DNA of 29,666 nt. Origin: an uncultured Muribaculaceae bacterium. GTDB lineage: Bacteria > Bacteroidota > Bacteroidia > Bacteroidales > Muribaculaceae. Below the pieces are notes generated by a model, which was given only the letters and a program-made list of their open reading frames with translations, was not told where the DNA came from and searched no databases. Below, in pieces: positions 15,924-23,876 of the stretch (positions are counted from its first letter, which is position 1; the number at the start of each line of letters is the position of its first letter). The DNA lies in assembly GCA_910584545.1 (NCBI GenBank), contig CAJUBC010000026.1, positions 1 to 29,666 on the forward strand. Reading direction: 5' to 3'. Made by a program: the position numbers and the translations under genes.

Positions 15924-16631
15924 ATGCTCCATATAGTTCCGACACCGGTAGGCAATCTCGAGGACATCACGCTCCGGGCCCTGAAGGTCTTGAAGGAGGC
16001 TGACCTCATCCTTGCCGAGGACACAAGGACCAGCGCCGTGCTGCTCAGGCATTACGACATCTGCACCCCCATGCGTGCGCATCACCGCAACAACGAGCAT
16101 GCGGCCGTGGCGGGAATAGTGTCAGAGCTGGAGGCGGGGCGCGACATCGCGCTGATTTCCGATGCCGGCACCCCGGGCATCTCCGATCCCGGCTTCATGC
16201 TCGCGCGGGCTGCCCGCGATGCAGGAGTGGAGGTGGAATGCCTTCCCGGAGCGACGGCTTTCGTCCCTGCCCTTGTGGGGAGTGGGCTTCCCTGCGACAG
16301 ATTCGTTTTCGAGGGATTCCTCCCGCTGAAGAAGGGCAGGGCCGCGCGACTTGCAGAGCTGGCATCCGACCCGCGTACAGTGATAATATATGAGTCGCCG
16401 CTGAGGCTTGCCCGTACTCTCCGCCAGCTTGCCGAGGCGTTCGGCGACGGGCGACGCGCCTGCGTGTGCCGCGAAATCTCCAAGCTGCACGAGGAATACA
16501 GGCGCGGTTCGCTTTCCGAACTTGCCGTCCATTATGATTTGAACCAAGCCAAAGGGGAGATTGTTATCATTCTTGAAGGTTGTGCGGATTCACCCGTGAG
16601 AGGTAAATCTGTCCCAAGCCATAAAAGTTGA
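15924..16631 (+). CDS. rsmI: 16S rRNA (cytidine(1402)-2'-O)-methyltransferase RsmI
   Basis: A 235-residue SAM-dependent tetrapyrrole-methylase-fold enzyme. Signatures are the N-terminal IVPTPVGNLEDITLRAL (glycine-rich, SAM site), ADLILAEDTRTSAVLLRHY, the LISDAGTPGISDPGF motif, CDRFVFEGFLP, and VIIYESPLRLARTLRQL. It 2'-O-methylates C1402 in the decoding centre of 16S rRNA, usually in partnership with RsmH. The length is slightly above the family minimum, with a non-conserved tail (PVRGKSVPSHKS). The perfect palindrome CCGATATCGG (15881-15890) lies in the 51-bp gap upstream. Confidence 0.94.
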   Translation: MLHIVPTPVGNLEDITLRALKVLKEADLILAEDTRTSAVLLRHYDICTPMRAHHRNNEHAAVAGIVSELEAGRDIALISDAGTPGISDPGFMLARAARDAGVEVECLPGATAFVPALVGSGLPCDRFVFEGFLPLKKGRAARLAELASDPRTVIIYESPLRLARTLRQLAEAFGDGRRACVCREISKLHEEYRRGSLSELAVHYDLNQAKGEIVIILEGCADSPVRGKSVPSHKS

Positions 16632-16672
16632 CAGAACCCCACAGACAAACTAAAATCCAAATATTGCATAAT

Positions 16673-17536
16673 ATGAAAAAGAAATTGCTAATCGTAGGAG
16701 TAGTCGCCTTCATTCTCGCGGCTTGCTCCGGAAACCAGAAGAAACTTGACGAGGACTCGATAAAGATCGCTGACCTCACCTCGGAGTATGAGGAAGCCAC
16801 ATCGTTCAACGACTCCCTGATGCTCCTCATGGGCGACATCTACACCGGTCTCGACTCCATCAATACCCAAGAGGGACTCCTTTATAATATGGGTAGCGGA
16901 GAGAATACCGACCAGCGCGCCGAAATCCGCAGGAATCTCTCGACTATCAAGGCCCGTCTCGCCGCCAACAAGAAACTTCTCGCCGACATGGAGGCAAAGG
17001 TGAAGAAATCCGGTACGGAGAACTCCATCCAGGCCAAGACGATAGCCCAGCTCAAGCAGCACATCGAGCAGCAGGATGCCAAGATAGCCAAACTCGAGAG
17101 TGACCTTTCTGCGGCACGCGGCCAGATCGAGGACCTCAACACCCAGGTGGCCGAAGGCCAGGAACAGGTCAAGGCTGAGTCCGCGGCCAAGGAAGCCGCC
17201 CAGGCTCAGGCAGTCGCAGCCGAGAACGAGGCCAACGAGGTATATTATGCCATAGGTACCGCCAAGGAGCTGAAGCAGCGCGGCCTCCTCGAGAAGAAAT
17301 TCCTCGGTGCCACCAAGGTGCTCAAAGGTGACTTCGACGCCTCCTATTTCGTCAAGGCCGACAAGCGTACACTCCGCACCATCCCCTGCAACGCAAAGAA
17401 AGTGAAGGTGTGGACCAACATGCCTCAGGGCTCCTACCGCATAGTAGGCGAGCAGGATGGCCCGAAGAGCATCGAGATCATCAATCCCGACAGGTTCTGG
17501 TCGCTCACATCACACCTTGTGGTTCAGATCAACTGA
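16673..17536 (+). CDS. Coiled-coil lipoprotein of unknown function
   Basis: The protein has 287 residues when started at 16673, which gives the lipoprotein signal MKKKLLIVGVVAFILAACSG (Cys18). An in-frame upstream start at 16628 would overlap rsmI and hide the signal. Residues about 25-75 are helical and acidic. A long coiled coil follows at about 85-190 (heptads such as IAQLKQHIEQQDAKIAKLES). The C-terminal domain (YYAIGTAKELKQRGLLEKKF...FVKADKRTLRTIPCNAKKVKVWTNMPQGSYRI) looks conserved and beta-rich. Periplasmic, membrane-anchored location is inferred, and a cell-envelope role is a guess. It overlaps the next gene by one base. Confidence 0.88.
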   Translation: MKKKLLIVGVVAFILAACSGNQKKLDEDSIKIADLTSEYEEATSFNDSLMLLMGDIYTGLDSINTQEGLLYNMGSGENTDQRAEIRRNLSTIKARLAANKKLLADMEAKVKKSGTENSIQAKTIAQLKQHIEQQDAKIAKLESDLSAARGQIEDLNTQVAEGQEQVKAESAAKEAAQAQAVAAENEANEVYYAIGTAKELKQRGLLEKKFLGATKVLKGDFDASYFVKADKRTLRTIPCNAKKVKVWTNMPQGSYRIVGEQDGPKSIEIINPDRFWSLTSHLVVQIN

Positions 17537-18051
17537 TGGATATGAAAAAGAAGACAGGAATGATAAAGAGCGTGGCCTTATCGGTCACGCTCCTTTTTGG
17601 TTTCTCTCTGCTGACGGGATGCAAGCCCACCGAGCAGGGTTACCGTGCGGCGTACGATGCCGCGAAGCAAAAGCGTGAGGCTGCCATGGCGGAGATGATG
17701 ATTCCGGCTTCGGGACTTCTCTCCGACGATGGCCCGCAGCGGCGCATCGTCGACGGCGACACGTTGTTCGTGTCAAAGGAGCGCGTGCGCGATGCCGAAG
17801 GGGGTAGGCTTCCACTCTGGCTGTTGGCTGTCGGTTCCTATAAGATGGACACCAACGCCAAGGCCCAGGCTTCAGCGCTCGGTGGGGCGGCGATGGTGGC
17901 GCGCGGCGAGAGCGACAGGTGGTACTGCGTGGCCGATACCGCCTCGAATCTCGACGGAATCATCTCGGCACAGAAACGGTTCATGAAGAAACACCCCGGC
18001 TATCCATATATAGGACTGCCGGCATCTCCTGTGATCATTAACGCGATGTGA
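17536..18051 (+). CDS. SPOR-like lipoprotein
   Basis: A 171-residue protein with a lipoprotein signal (lipobox LLTGC, Cys29). The start ATG shares its A with the preceding stop codon (TGATG), which implies translational coupling with the coiled-coil lipoprotein. After GYRAAYDAAKQKREAAMAEM comes a domain starting LPLWLLAVGSYKMDTNAKAQASAL and ending FMKKHPGYPYIGLPASPVII. Its layout matches SPOR-domain lipoproteins of Bacteroidales, but the sequence is divergent. SPOR domains bind denuded glycan in septal peptidoglycan, and this role is possible here but not shown. ATG at 17542 is an alternative start. Confidence 0.75.
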   Translation: MDMKKKTGMIKSVALSVTLLFGFSLLTGCKPTEQGYRAAYDAAKQKREAAMAEMMIPASGLLSDDGPQRRIVDGDTLFVSKERVRDAEGGRLPLWLLAVGSYKMDTNAKAQASALGGAAMVARGESDRWYCVADTASNLDGIISAQKRFMKKHPGYPYIGLPASPVIINAM

Positions 18052-18165
18052 CGGATCGCGTGGGGCAATGCATCTGGCAACCCCGGCCGATGAGAACATA
18101 CGTTAACAATTGCGGTCCCGTGGCTTGGAATCCGGTATCTGCTATATATTTGTGTTGTAAAACAT

Positions 18166-18203
18166 AAAAACCTCAAAGTTGCGAAATTTCGAGGTTTTTT
18201 TTA
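18166..18203. terminator. Intrinsic terminator after the SPOR-like gene
   Basis: AAAAACCTC (18166-18174) pairs with GAGGTTTTT (18191-18199), followed by further T residues and a second T-run at 18206-18212. The A-run on the other side makes it potentially bidirectional. The rest of 18052-18165 shows no gene. Confidence 0.75.
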
Positions 18204-18241
18204 GCTTTTTTTCAGAATCAGCTTGAAAAAAGAGCGATAAA

Positions 18242-18273
18242 TTTGGAAATAATGTTACAAAAGTATAAATTTG
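18242..18273 (+). promoter_or_regulatory. Promoter of the SusC-like gene
   Basis: TTTG (18242-18245), 20 bp, then TAAATTTG (18266-18273) is an exact consensus match. Transcription would start at about 18278-18280, giving a leader of about 140 nt. A second TAAATTTG (18238-18245) contains the -33 element. Confidence 0.7.
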
Positions 18274-18277
18274 CATA

Positions 18278-18307
18278 ATGTTAACAAGAGTTTGGTGATG
18301 TTAACAA
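18278..18307 (+). promoter_or_regulatory. Candidate operator: two identical ATGTTAACAA copies 20 bp apart
   Basis: ATGTTAACAA occurs at 18278-18287 and 18298-18307. Each contains the palindrome TGTTAACA. The copies sit at and just after the predicted transcription start, about two helical turns apart. A related TGTTACAA is found at 18253-18260. Confidence 0.45.
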
Positions 18308-18350
18308 ACATCAAAATAACAACAGACAAGTCAGATCCGCATTAAAACCC

Positions 18351-18369
18351 GGAAGCCGCGAAGGCTTCC
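18351..18369 (+). promoter_or_regulatory. Hairpin in the SusC leader
   Basis: GGAAGCC (18351-18357) and GGCTTCC (18363-18369) form a perfect 7-bp stem with a five-base GCGAA loop. It lies 50 bp before the ATG and has no T-run, so it is not a terminator. It may affect stability or translation. Confidence 0.55.
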
Positions 18370-18419
18370 TGAAAGAAGCAAACAACAAAACATTAATAAC
18401 TTATCTAAACAAAGTAGGT

Positions 18420-21400
18420 ATGAGAAAACTCTTTTTAATCATGATGACGCTCGTCGCCTTCAGCTGGAACCTCGCGGCCCAGACGAAGACTGTGAGCGGA
18501 GCCGTGGTAGATGCGGCCAACAATGAGCCGTTGATCGGAGCCACAGTAATGCCGATAGGAGGGGGTCAGGGTGCCGCCACCGACATCGACGGAAATTTCT
18601 CCCTTACCTTGCCCCAGAATGTGAAGCAGGTGAAAGTATCCTACGTGGGATACAAGGAGCTTACCGTCAACGTCACTCCTGTCATGAAAATCAGACTCGA
18701 ATCCGCGACGACCGATCTGACCGACGTCGTGGTCGTGGCCTATGGTACGGCCAACAAGGAGTCGCTTACCGGTTCCGTGGCCGTGATCGGCTCGAAGGAA
18801 ATCGAGGACCGTCCCGTCACTTCCGTGACAGCGGCTCTCGAGGGTAACGCCCCCGGTGTCATGGTGAACAACTCCATCGGTACCCCGGGTTCCAGCCCCT
18901 CGATCCGTATCCGCGGATTCAATTCCTTTACAGCGGATGCACAGTCTCCTCTTTATGTGGTGGACGGTATGATTTACGAAGGTGACATCGCGGCTCTCAA
19001 CCCCGCCGACATCGAGTCGATGTCCGTGCTGAAGGATGCCGCGTCTTGTGCTCTCTACGGTAGCCGAGGTGCCAACGGCGTCGTCCTTGTGTCGACCAAG
19101 AAGGCAAAGAAATCCGGTGTCGTCGAGGTGACTGCTCAGGTTCGTCTCGGTGCTTATAACCGCGGACTTCCCTTCTACGACCGTCTTGGCCCGAATGACT
19201 GGGCAAGCGTGACTCTCGAGGCAATCGCCAACGGTCAGATTACCACCAATCCCAGCCTTACATATCAGGATGCCGTGAATCTGCAGGCTCCTACATTTGT
19301 CGGCGATATTCTTCAGGGTACCAACGTGTTCAACGTTCCCGATAACGAGCCCCGTTTTCTGTTCGGTTACGAAGGCCCCGATGGACAGTGGGTATACGAT
19401 GACAAGGTGCGTGCCACACTGAACCCCAACTACACTGACCTCGACTGGTGGGATGTGATCTCCCAGACAGGTTTCCGTCAGGAATACAACGTCAATGCGG
19501 CTGCCGCTACCGAGAAGTTCAACCTCTTCTCTTCGATCGGTTACCTCAAGGAGAATGGTTATACTCTCGCTACCGACTATGAGCGTTTCTCCGGCCGTGT
19601 GACAGCCAACTATAATCCTGTAAGCTATCTCAAGACAGGTGTCAACCTGAACATGTCCTACGTGAAGAGTGAGTTGGGCGATCTCGATCCCGACAACATC
19701 TCGACCATCGCCAACCCTTTCACAACTCAGTTCTACTCTCCTGTACAGCCTTATTATTCCCATGATCCCAATACCGGCGAGATTCTCCGCAACCCGGACG
19801 GATCCCCGATATGGAATGTTGATCCTATCAACGGTGGCAACAACATCGCTTGGCAGATGCGTCTTAACAAGAATGACCTGAGCCGTATCGCTATCGATGG
19901 TTCCGCTTACGCTACAGCAGTCATACCTTACGGTTTCGAACTCACAGTTCGTGGTAACCTGTACCGTAACATAGGTAGGTCTATGGCTTACAGCAACAAC
20001 GAAGTAGGTTCGCAGAAGGGTCTCGGCTCTCTTACAGAGCAGACGGCCGACAACTACACCTACACCTTCCGTCAGGAACTTACCTGGAGCCATGAGTATG
20101 GCCTCAACCATGTGGATGTATTCTTGAGCCACCAGAACTGGAAAACCGGTGTCAACCAGAACTACATCAATGTATCCGGCCAGCTCCTTCCCGGTATCTA
20201 CTCACTCTCGAACTTCAAGGATGACGAGGATAATCCGTCGTTCCTTTCCGGTAGTATTCTCGACATCGCCTCCGAGACATATCTCGCCCGCGCTCGCTAC
20301 AACTACGACCAGAAATACTTCGTCGAGGCTTCTATCTCTCGCGACGGTAGCTCCCGTTTCGCAAAGGACAAACGATGGGGTACATTCTGGAGTGTCGGCG
20401 GAAGCTGGATCATCTCAAAGGAGAAATTCCTGCAGCATGCCAACTGGCTCAACTTCCTGAAACTCCGTGCATCCTACGGTACCGTAGGTAACGACCTCGC
20501 GGCCAATTATATCAACTATACCGACCTCTACACTCCCTGGAGCAAGGGATTCGTTGCGGCAACTCTCGCCAACCCTGACCTCGTATGGGAGTCCACCGGT
20601 TCTGTTGATGTCGCCCTTGAAGGATCTCTCTTCAACGACAGATTCAACTTCAGCGTCGGCTACTTCAACAAGTACAACAGTGACCTTATCTACAAATATT
20701 CACTCCCCGGTTCCGTCGGCTTTATCCCGAGTTCGAGCGGTATGGGTGGTAACCCCTTCATCATCCGCAATATCGGTACGATGAGCAACTACGGATGGGA
20801 ACTTAACTTCGGAGTGGACATCATCCGCAACCGTTCGCTCACATGGGACTTCAATATTGACTTCACATTCATGAAGAACAATATCGTACATCTTCCCGAC
20901 GGAAAGGACCTTCCGAGCGCAGCCCGCTTCCAGGGCCACAGCCTCTACGAGCACTACGTATATGACTTCGCCGGCGTTGACCAGCTGAACGGTCGCTCGC
21001 TCTTCCGCATGCATCAGGACAGCCCCGACTTCATGACGTATGACCCAGAGCAGGGCAACAAGATGGTTCCCAACGATAATTTGTGGAACGCTGCATTGCA
21101 GAACGCAAAGAACGAAGGAACATACGTTGAAATCGACGGCGTGCCTTATACATATAACTCCGCATTCGCCGGACGTGTCCTCAAGGGAACAGCACTTCCG
21201 ACGGTGTTCGGTAGCTTCAGCACCGGTCTCCACTGGAAAGGCATCAACTTCAGCGCCCTCTTCACATACAGCCTCGGCGGCAAGATCATGGACTCCAACT
21301 ATCAGAGCCTGATGAGCGCCGGTTCCGTATCGGCGATACATACGGACATCCTCAATTCCTGGAAGGCCGCTCCTGAGGGCATGACTGCCGATTCACCCAA

Positions 21401-21710
21401 CCGTATCGACCCCAACGGAATTCCTCAGACCAACAAGTATTACAACCAATATAACGGTTCTGACAGCTCGAGATGGCTTGTAAGCGCAAGTTATCTTACT
21501 CTTAAGAACATCAACATATCCTACGATCTTCCCTCCAAGTGGATGCAGGCTATGAAACTTTCAGGAATCAACCTCGGTTTCTCAATGGACAACGTGTTTA
21601 TCGTAGCTGCAAGAAAGGGTCTGAACCCGACATACAGCTTCGGTGGCGGTCAGGGTGCATACTACGTTCCCGCCCGTACCTACACATTCCAGCTCTCGGT
21701 TAAATTCTAA
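18420..21710 (+). CDS. SusC/RagA-family TonB-dependent outer-membrane transporter
   Basis: The protein has 1096 residues, typical for SusC. It has a signal peptide (to about LAAQ, residue 21) and a carboxypeptidase-regulatory-like domain (TVSGAVVDAANNEPLIGATV... to about 100). The plug begins DVVVVAYGTANKESLTGSV, with PGSSPSIRIRGFNSF, SPLYVVDGMIYEGDIAALNPADIESMSVLKDAASCALYGSRGANGVVLV. A long beta-barrel ends YTFQLSVKF with the terminal Phe used for barrel assembly. It forms a lidded complex with the SusD-like lipoprotein next door and imports ligands using TonB energy. The substrate could be glycan or peptide. The absence of glycoside hydrolases and the protease downstream favour peptide, which is inference. 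Confidence 0.96.
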   Translation: MRKLFLIMMTLVAFSWNLAAQTKTVSGAVVDAANNEPLIGATVMPIGGGQGAATDIDGNFSLTLPQNVKQVKVSYVGYKELTVNVTPVMKIRLESATTDLTDVVVVAYGTANKESLTGSVAVIGSKEIEDRPVTSVTAALEGNAPGVMVNNSIGTPGSSPSIRIRGFNSFTADAQSPLYVVDGMIYEGDIAALNPADIESMSVLKDAASCALYGSRGANGVVLVSTKKAKKSGVVEVTAQVRLGAYNRGLPFYDRLGPNDWASVTLEAIANGQITTNPSLTYQDAVNLQAPTFVGDILQGTNVFNVPDNEPRFLFGYEGPDGQWVYDDKVRATLNPNYTDLDWWDVISQTGFRQEYNVNAAAATEKFNLFSSIGYLKENGYTLATDYERFSGRVTANYNPVSYLKTGVNLNMSYVKSELGDLDPDNISTIANPFTTQFYSPVQPYYSHDPNTGEILRNPDGSPIWNVDPINGGNNIAWQMRLNKNDLSRIAIDGSAYATAVIPYGFELTVRGNLYRNIGRSMAYSNNEVGSQKGLGSLTEQTADNYTYTFRQELTWSHEYGLNHVDVFLSHQNWKTGVNQNYINVSGQLLPGIYSLSNFKDDEDNPSFLSGSILDIASETYLARARYNYDQKYFVEASISRDGSSRFAKDKRWGTFWSVGGSWIISKEKFLQHANWLNFLKLRASYGTVGNDLAANYINYTDLYTPWSKGFVAATLANPDLVWESTGSVDVALEGSLFNDRFNFSVGYFNKYNSDLIYKYSLPGSVGFIPSSSGMGGNPFIIRNIGTMSNYGWELNFGVDIIRNRSLTWDFNIDFTFMKNNIVHLPDGKDLPSAARFQGHSLYEHYVYDFAGVDQLNGRSLFRMHQDSPDFMTYDPEQGNKMVPNDNLWNAALQNAKNEGTYVEIDGVPYTYNSAFAGRVLKGTALPTVFGSFSTGLHWKGINFSALFTYSLGGKIMDSNYQSLMSAGSVSAIHTDILNSWKAAPEGMTADSPNRIDPNGIPQTNKYYNQYNGSDSSRWLVSASYLTLKNINISYDLPSKWMQAMKLSGINLGFSMDNVFIVAARKGLNPTYSFGGGQGAYYVPARTYTFQLSVKF

Positions 21711-21730
21711 ATTGGAGAAAAACGTAAATA

Positions 21731-23599
21731 ATGAAAATCATGAAAAAGAATATAATTTTCAAAGGATTCATGGCGGTGGCCCTCGCAGGCACGATGGTGT
21801 CCTGCTCTGAAGACTATCTCGACGTCCCGCCGGTGACCGACGTGTCGAAGGAGCAGCTGATGAGTACCGTCACCGGTGCCGAGCAGGCTCTTGAGGGTAC
21901 AATCAACATGATGTGCATGCAGTACGCCGCGGCTGGATTCCAGTCGAATAACATCGGCGAGGCTTTCTGTATCAACGCGTACGGCGAGTTACTCGGTCAG
22001 GACTATATCAATGGTCTCTGGTCCGGCAACCCCAACTATGAATGGGACTGGGCACTCGGTAACTCCGACGCTCTCGTGAGCGCAATTCCATGGAGATATT
22101 ACTACGGCCTCATCGCTTCCGTCAACAATATCATCGGAGGAATGAACCTCGAGGATGTAGGCGGTCTCAGCGACTCAGACGTGAACCGTCTGAAGTTCGT
22201 GAAGGCAAGTGCCCTTACAATCCGCGCACATGCTTACTTCCGTCTGATGCAGCTTTTCGCGCAGAGGTGGGAAGATAGCAACGAGGGTGAGAACTACTGC
22301 ATATTGCTGCGTCTCGAGGATTCTCCCACAGAGGTGAATCTCAGCAAGGGAATCGAGGTATACAAGAGAATGTATCAGGACCTCGACGATGCCATTGTGC
22401 TCTTCGAGGAGGCCGGTGTAAACCGTCCTAACAAATGGTCGGTCAACGCTGATGTAGCCCGCGGTATATATGCCCGAGTGGCACTTCTCCGTCATGACTG
22501 GCCTAAGGCCGAGGAAATGGCGGCGGCTGCCCGCAAGAGCTATTCTGTCATGAGCAATGACGAGTATATGAGTGGTTTCTACAAAGACAGCAACAGCTAT
22601 ATATGGCATCAGTATCCCCAGTATGACACGACTTACTACTGGTCGTGGGGTGCGTGGAACTCCTGCAACGGTGGATATGTGTTCTCATGGAACAAAGGTT
22701 CAGGCGGTGCCATGGATATCGACCTCTACAGGAAGATGCCCGAGAATGACATTCGCAGAAATCTCTATCTTATGCCCGACAAGGTAAACTGGCTTAAGAA
22801 AACACAGAACAAAGGCGGTATCAAGGAGGCAGACTTCTGGGATGCATCGATGGTCGGTGAGGCCAATGGTCTGAACCTCGCCATGACCGATGTCTATGTC
22901 AAGGGCGATCCTGTCGCAAAGGGAATGTACAACGCGGCCGTCTTCATCTGCATGGAGTATATGGATGATCATTTCAAAGGTGATCTTGATGAAATCAGCG
23001 ATGACTCAAGGGAGATGTGCTACGTGACCCTGAAATCCGCCCTCAAGAATGCGAAGCGTGACCTTCTCGTGAAGAAGGGAACATACGCCGAACTCTACAC
23101 AACGCAGTTCGGAGCCCAGTTCAAGTTCTGGGGTTACAAACCTTACGGCAACATGGCGTTCCCCTGGATGCGTGCAGCCGAGATGGCTCTGACAGAGGCT
23201 GAGGCAGCTGCAATGCAGCCCGGCGGAGAAAGCCGTGCGAAGAAAGCTCTCGAGGCCGTGCAGAAAGTACGTGTTCCCGGATACACCTGCACAACTTCCG
23301 GTCAGGCTCTCATCGATGAGATCCGCGATGCCCGTCGTATCGAGCTTTGGGGCGAAGGATTCTCATGGTTCGACCTCAAGCGCTGGAATCTCCCGATGGA
23401 GCGTAAGGCTTGGGTTGCCGGTGACCCGACTTCCGGAAACTGGTCTACCCAGATGCTCGGAGAGAATCAGAAGATGGCTAAGAAACTTCCGACAGACAAT
23501 GCCGGATGGGTTATGTCTATTCCTAATTCTGAGCTCCGTTTCAACAGCGTTCTCGACATTAGCCTGCTTCCGAAACGGAATGACGAAAGTGCCGATTAA
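21731..23599 (+). CDS. SusD/RagB-family outer-membrane nutrient-binding lipoprotein
   Basis: The protein has 622 residues, somewhat long for the family. The signal peptide has lipobox MVSC (Cys25) followed by SEDYLDVPPVT, the usual SusD start. Helical TPR-like segments follow (VKASALTIRAHAYFRLMQLFAQRW; ARGIYARVALLRHDWPKAEEMA). The C-terminal family block is IDEIRDARRIELWGEGFSWFDLKRWNLPMER. It caps the SusC barrel at the cell surface and binds ligand. The gene starts 20 bp after susC and must share its transcript. MKIMKKN offers two starts (21731 or 21740), and either keeps the signal. Confidence 0.95.
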   Translation: MKIMKKNIIFKGFMAVALAGTMVSCSEDYLDVPPVTDVSKEQLMSTVTGAEQALEGTINMMCMQYAAAGFQSNNIGEAFCINAYGELLGQDYINGLWSGNPNYEWDWALGNSDALVSAIPWRYYYGLIASVNNIIGGMNLEDVGGLSDSDVNRLKFVKASALTIRAHAYFRLMQLFAQRWEDSNEGENYCILLRLEDSPTEVNLSKGIEVYKRMYQDLDDAIVLFEEAGVNRPNKWSVNADVARGIYARVALLRHDWPKAEEMAAAARKSYSVMSNDEYMSGFYKDSNSYIWHQYPQYDTTYYWSWGAWNSCNGGYVFSWNKGSGGAMDIDLYRKMPENDIRRNLYLMPDKVNWLKKTQNKGGIKEADFWDASMVGEANGLNLAMTDVYVKGDPVAKGMYNAAVFICMEYMDDHFKGDLDEISDDSREMCYVTLKSALKNAKRDLLVKKGTYAELYTTQFGAQFKFWGYKPYGNMAFPWMRAAEMALTEAEAAAMQPGGESRAKKALEAVQKVRVPGYTCTTSGQALIDEIRDARRIELWGEGFSWFDLKRWNLPMERKAWVAGDPTSGNWSTQMLGENQKMAKKLPTDNAGWVMSIPNSELRFNSVLDISLLPKRNDESAD

Positions 23600-23644
23600 T
23601 GGGCAGAATGTAAATCGGAACAATATAGATTGTTCACATATAGT

Positions 23645-23680
23645 AAAGAAGAGAGCGTTGGAGACAGCGCCCTCTTCTTT
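23645..23680 (+). terminator. Terminator after the SusD-like gene
   Basis: AAAGAAGAG (23645-23653) pairs with CTCTTCTTT (23672-23680), with inner GCG/CGC pairing. It closes the susCD transcript. The rest of the 23600-23876 spacer is AT-rich. It contains a near -7 box, TTAATTTG, at about 23799-23806, which may serve the protease gene. Confidence 0.7.
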
Positions 23681-23876
23681 GGTTTCATGGTTAATGCTTA
23701 TATAACTTCTAATGTCAAAATATCGCCATTTTGAACCATATTTTCTCCGAATGTTGCAAAACATGGATTAATCGCTTGCATTTTTCGTATAAATTAACTT
23801 AATTTGCAAATCCGCTGTGATAACCAATGTAGAATAATAAGCTACTTACACATAATCTGTAAATAATTTGTTGAAA

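Noticed and set aside
18435..20132. A 565-codon open frame antisense to the susC-like gene
   Set aside because: It lies wholly within a clear SusC coding region. Its translation is low-complexity and matches no family, so it is explained by codon bias in the sense frame.
18420..23599. Classical polysaccharide utilisation locus
   Set aside because: No carbohydrate-active enzyme or dedicated HTCS/ECF regulator is present around the SusCD pair in this window.
23868..23876. TTG start for the C10 protease
   Set aside because: It adds only three residues before an ATG that gives a normal signal peptide.
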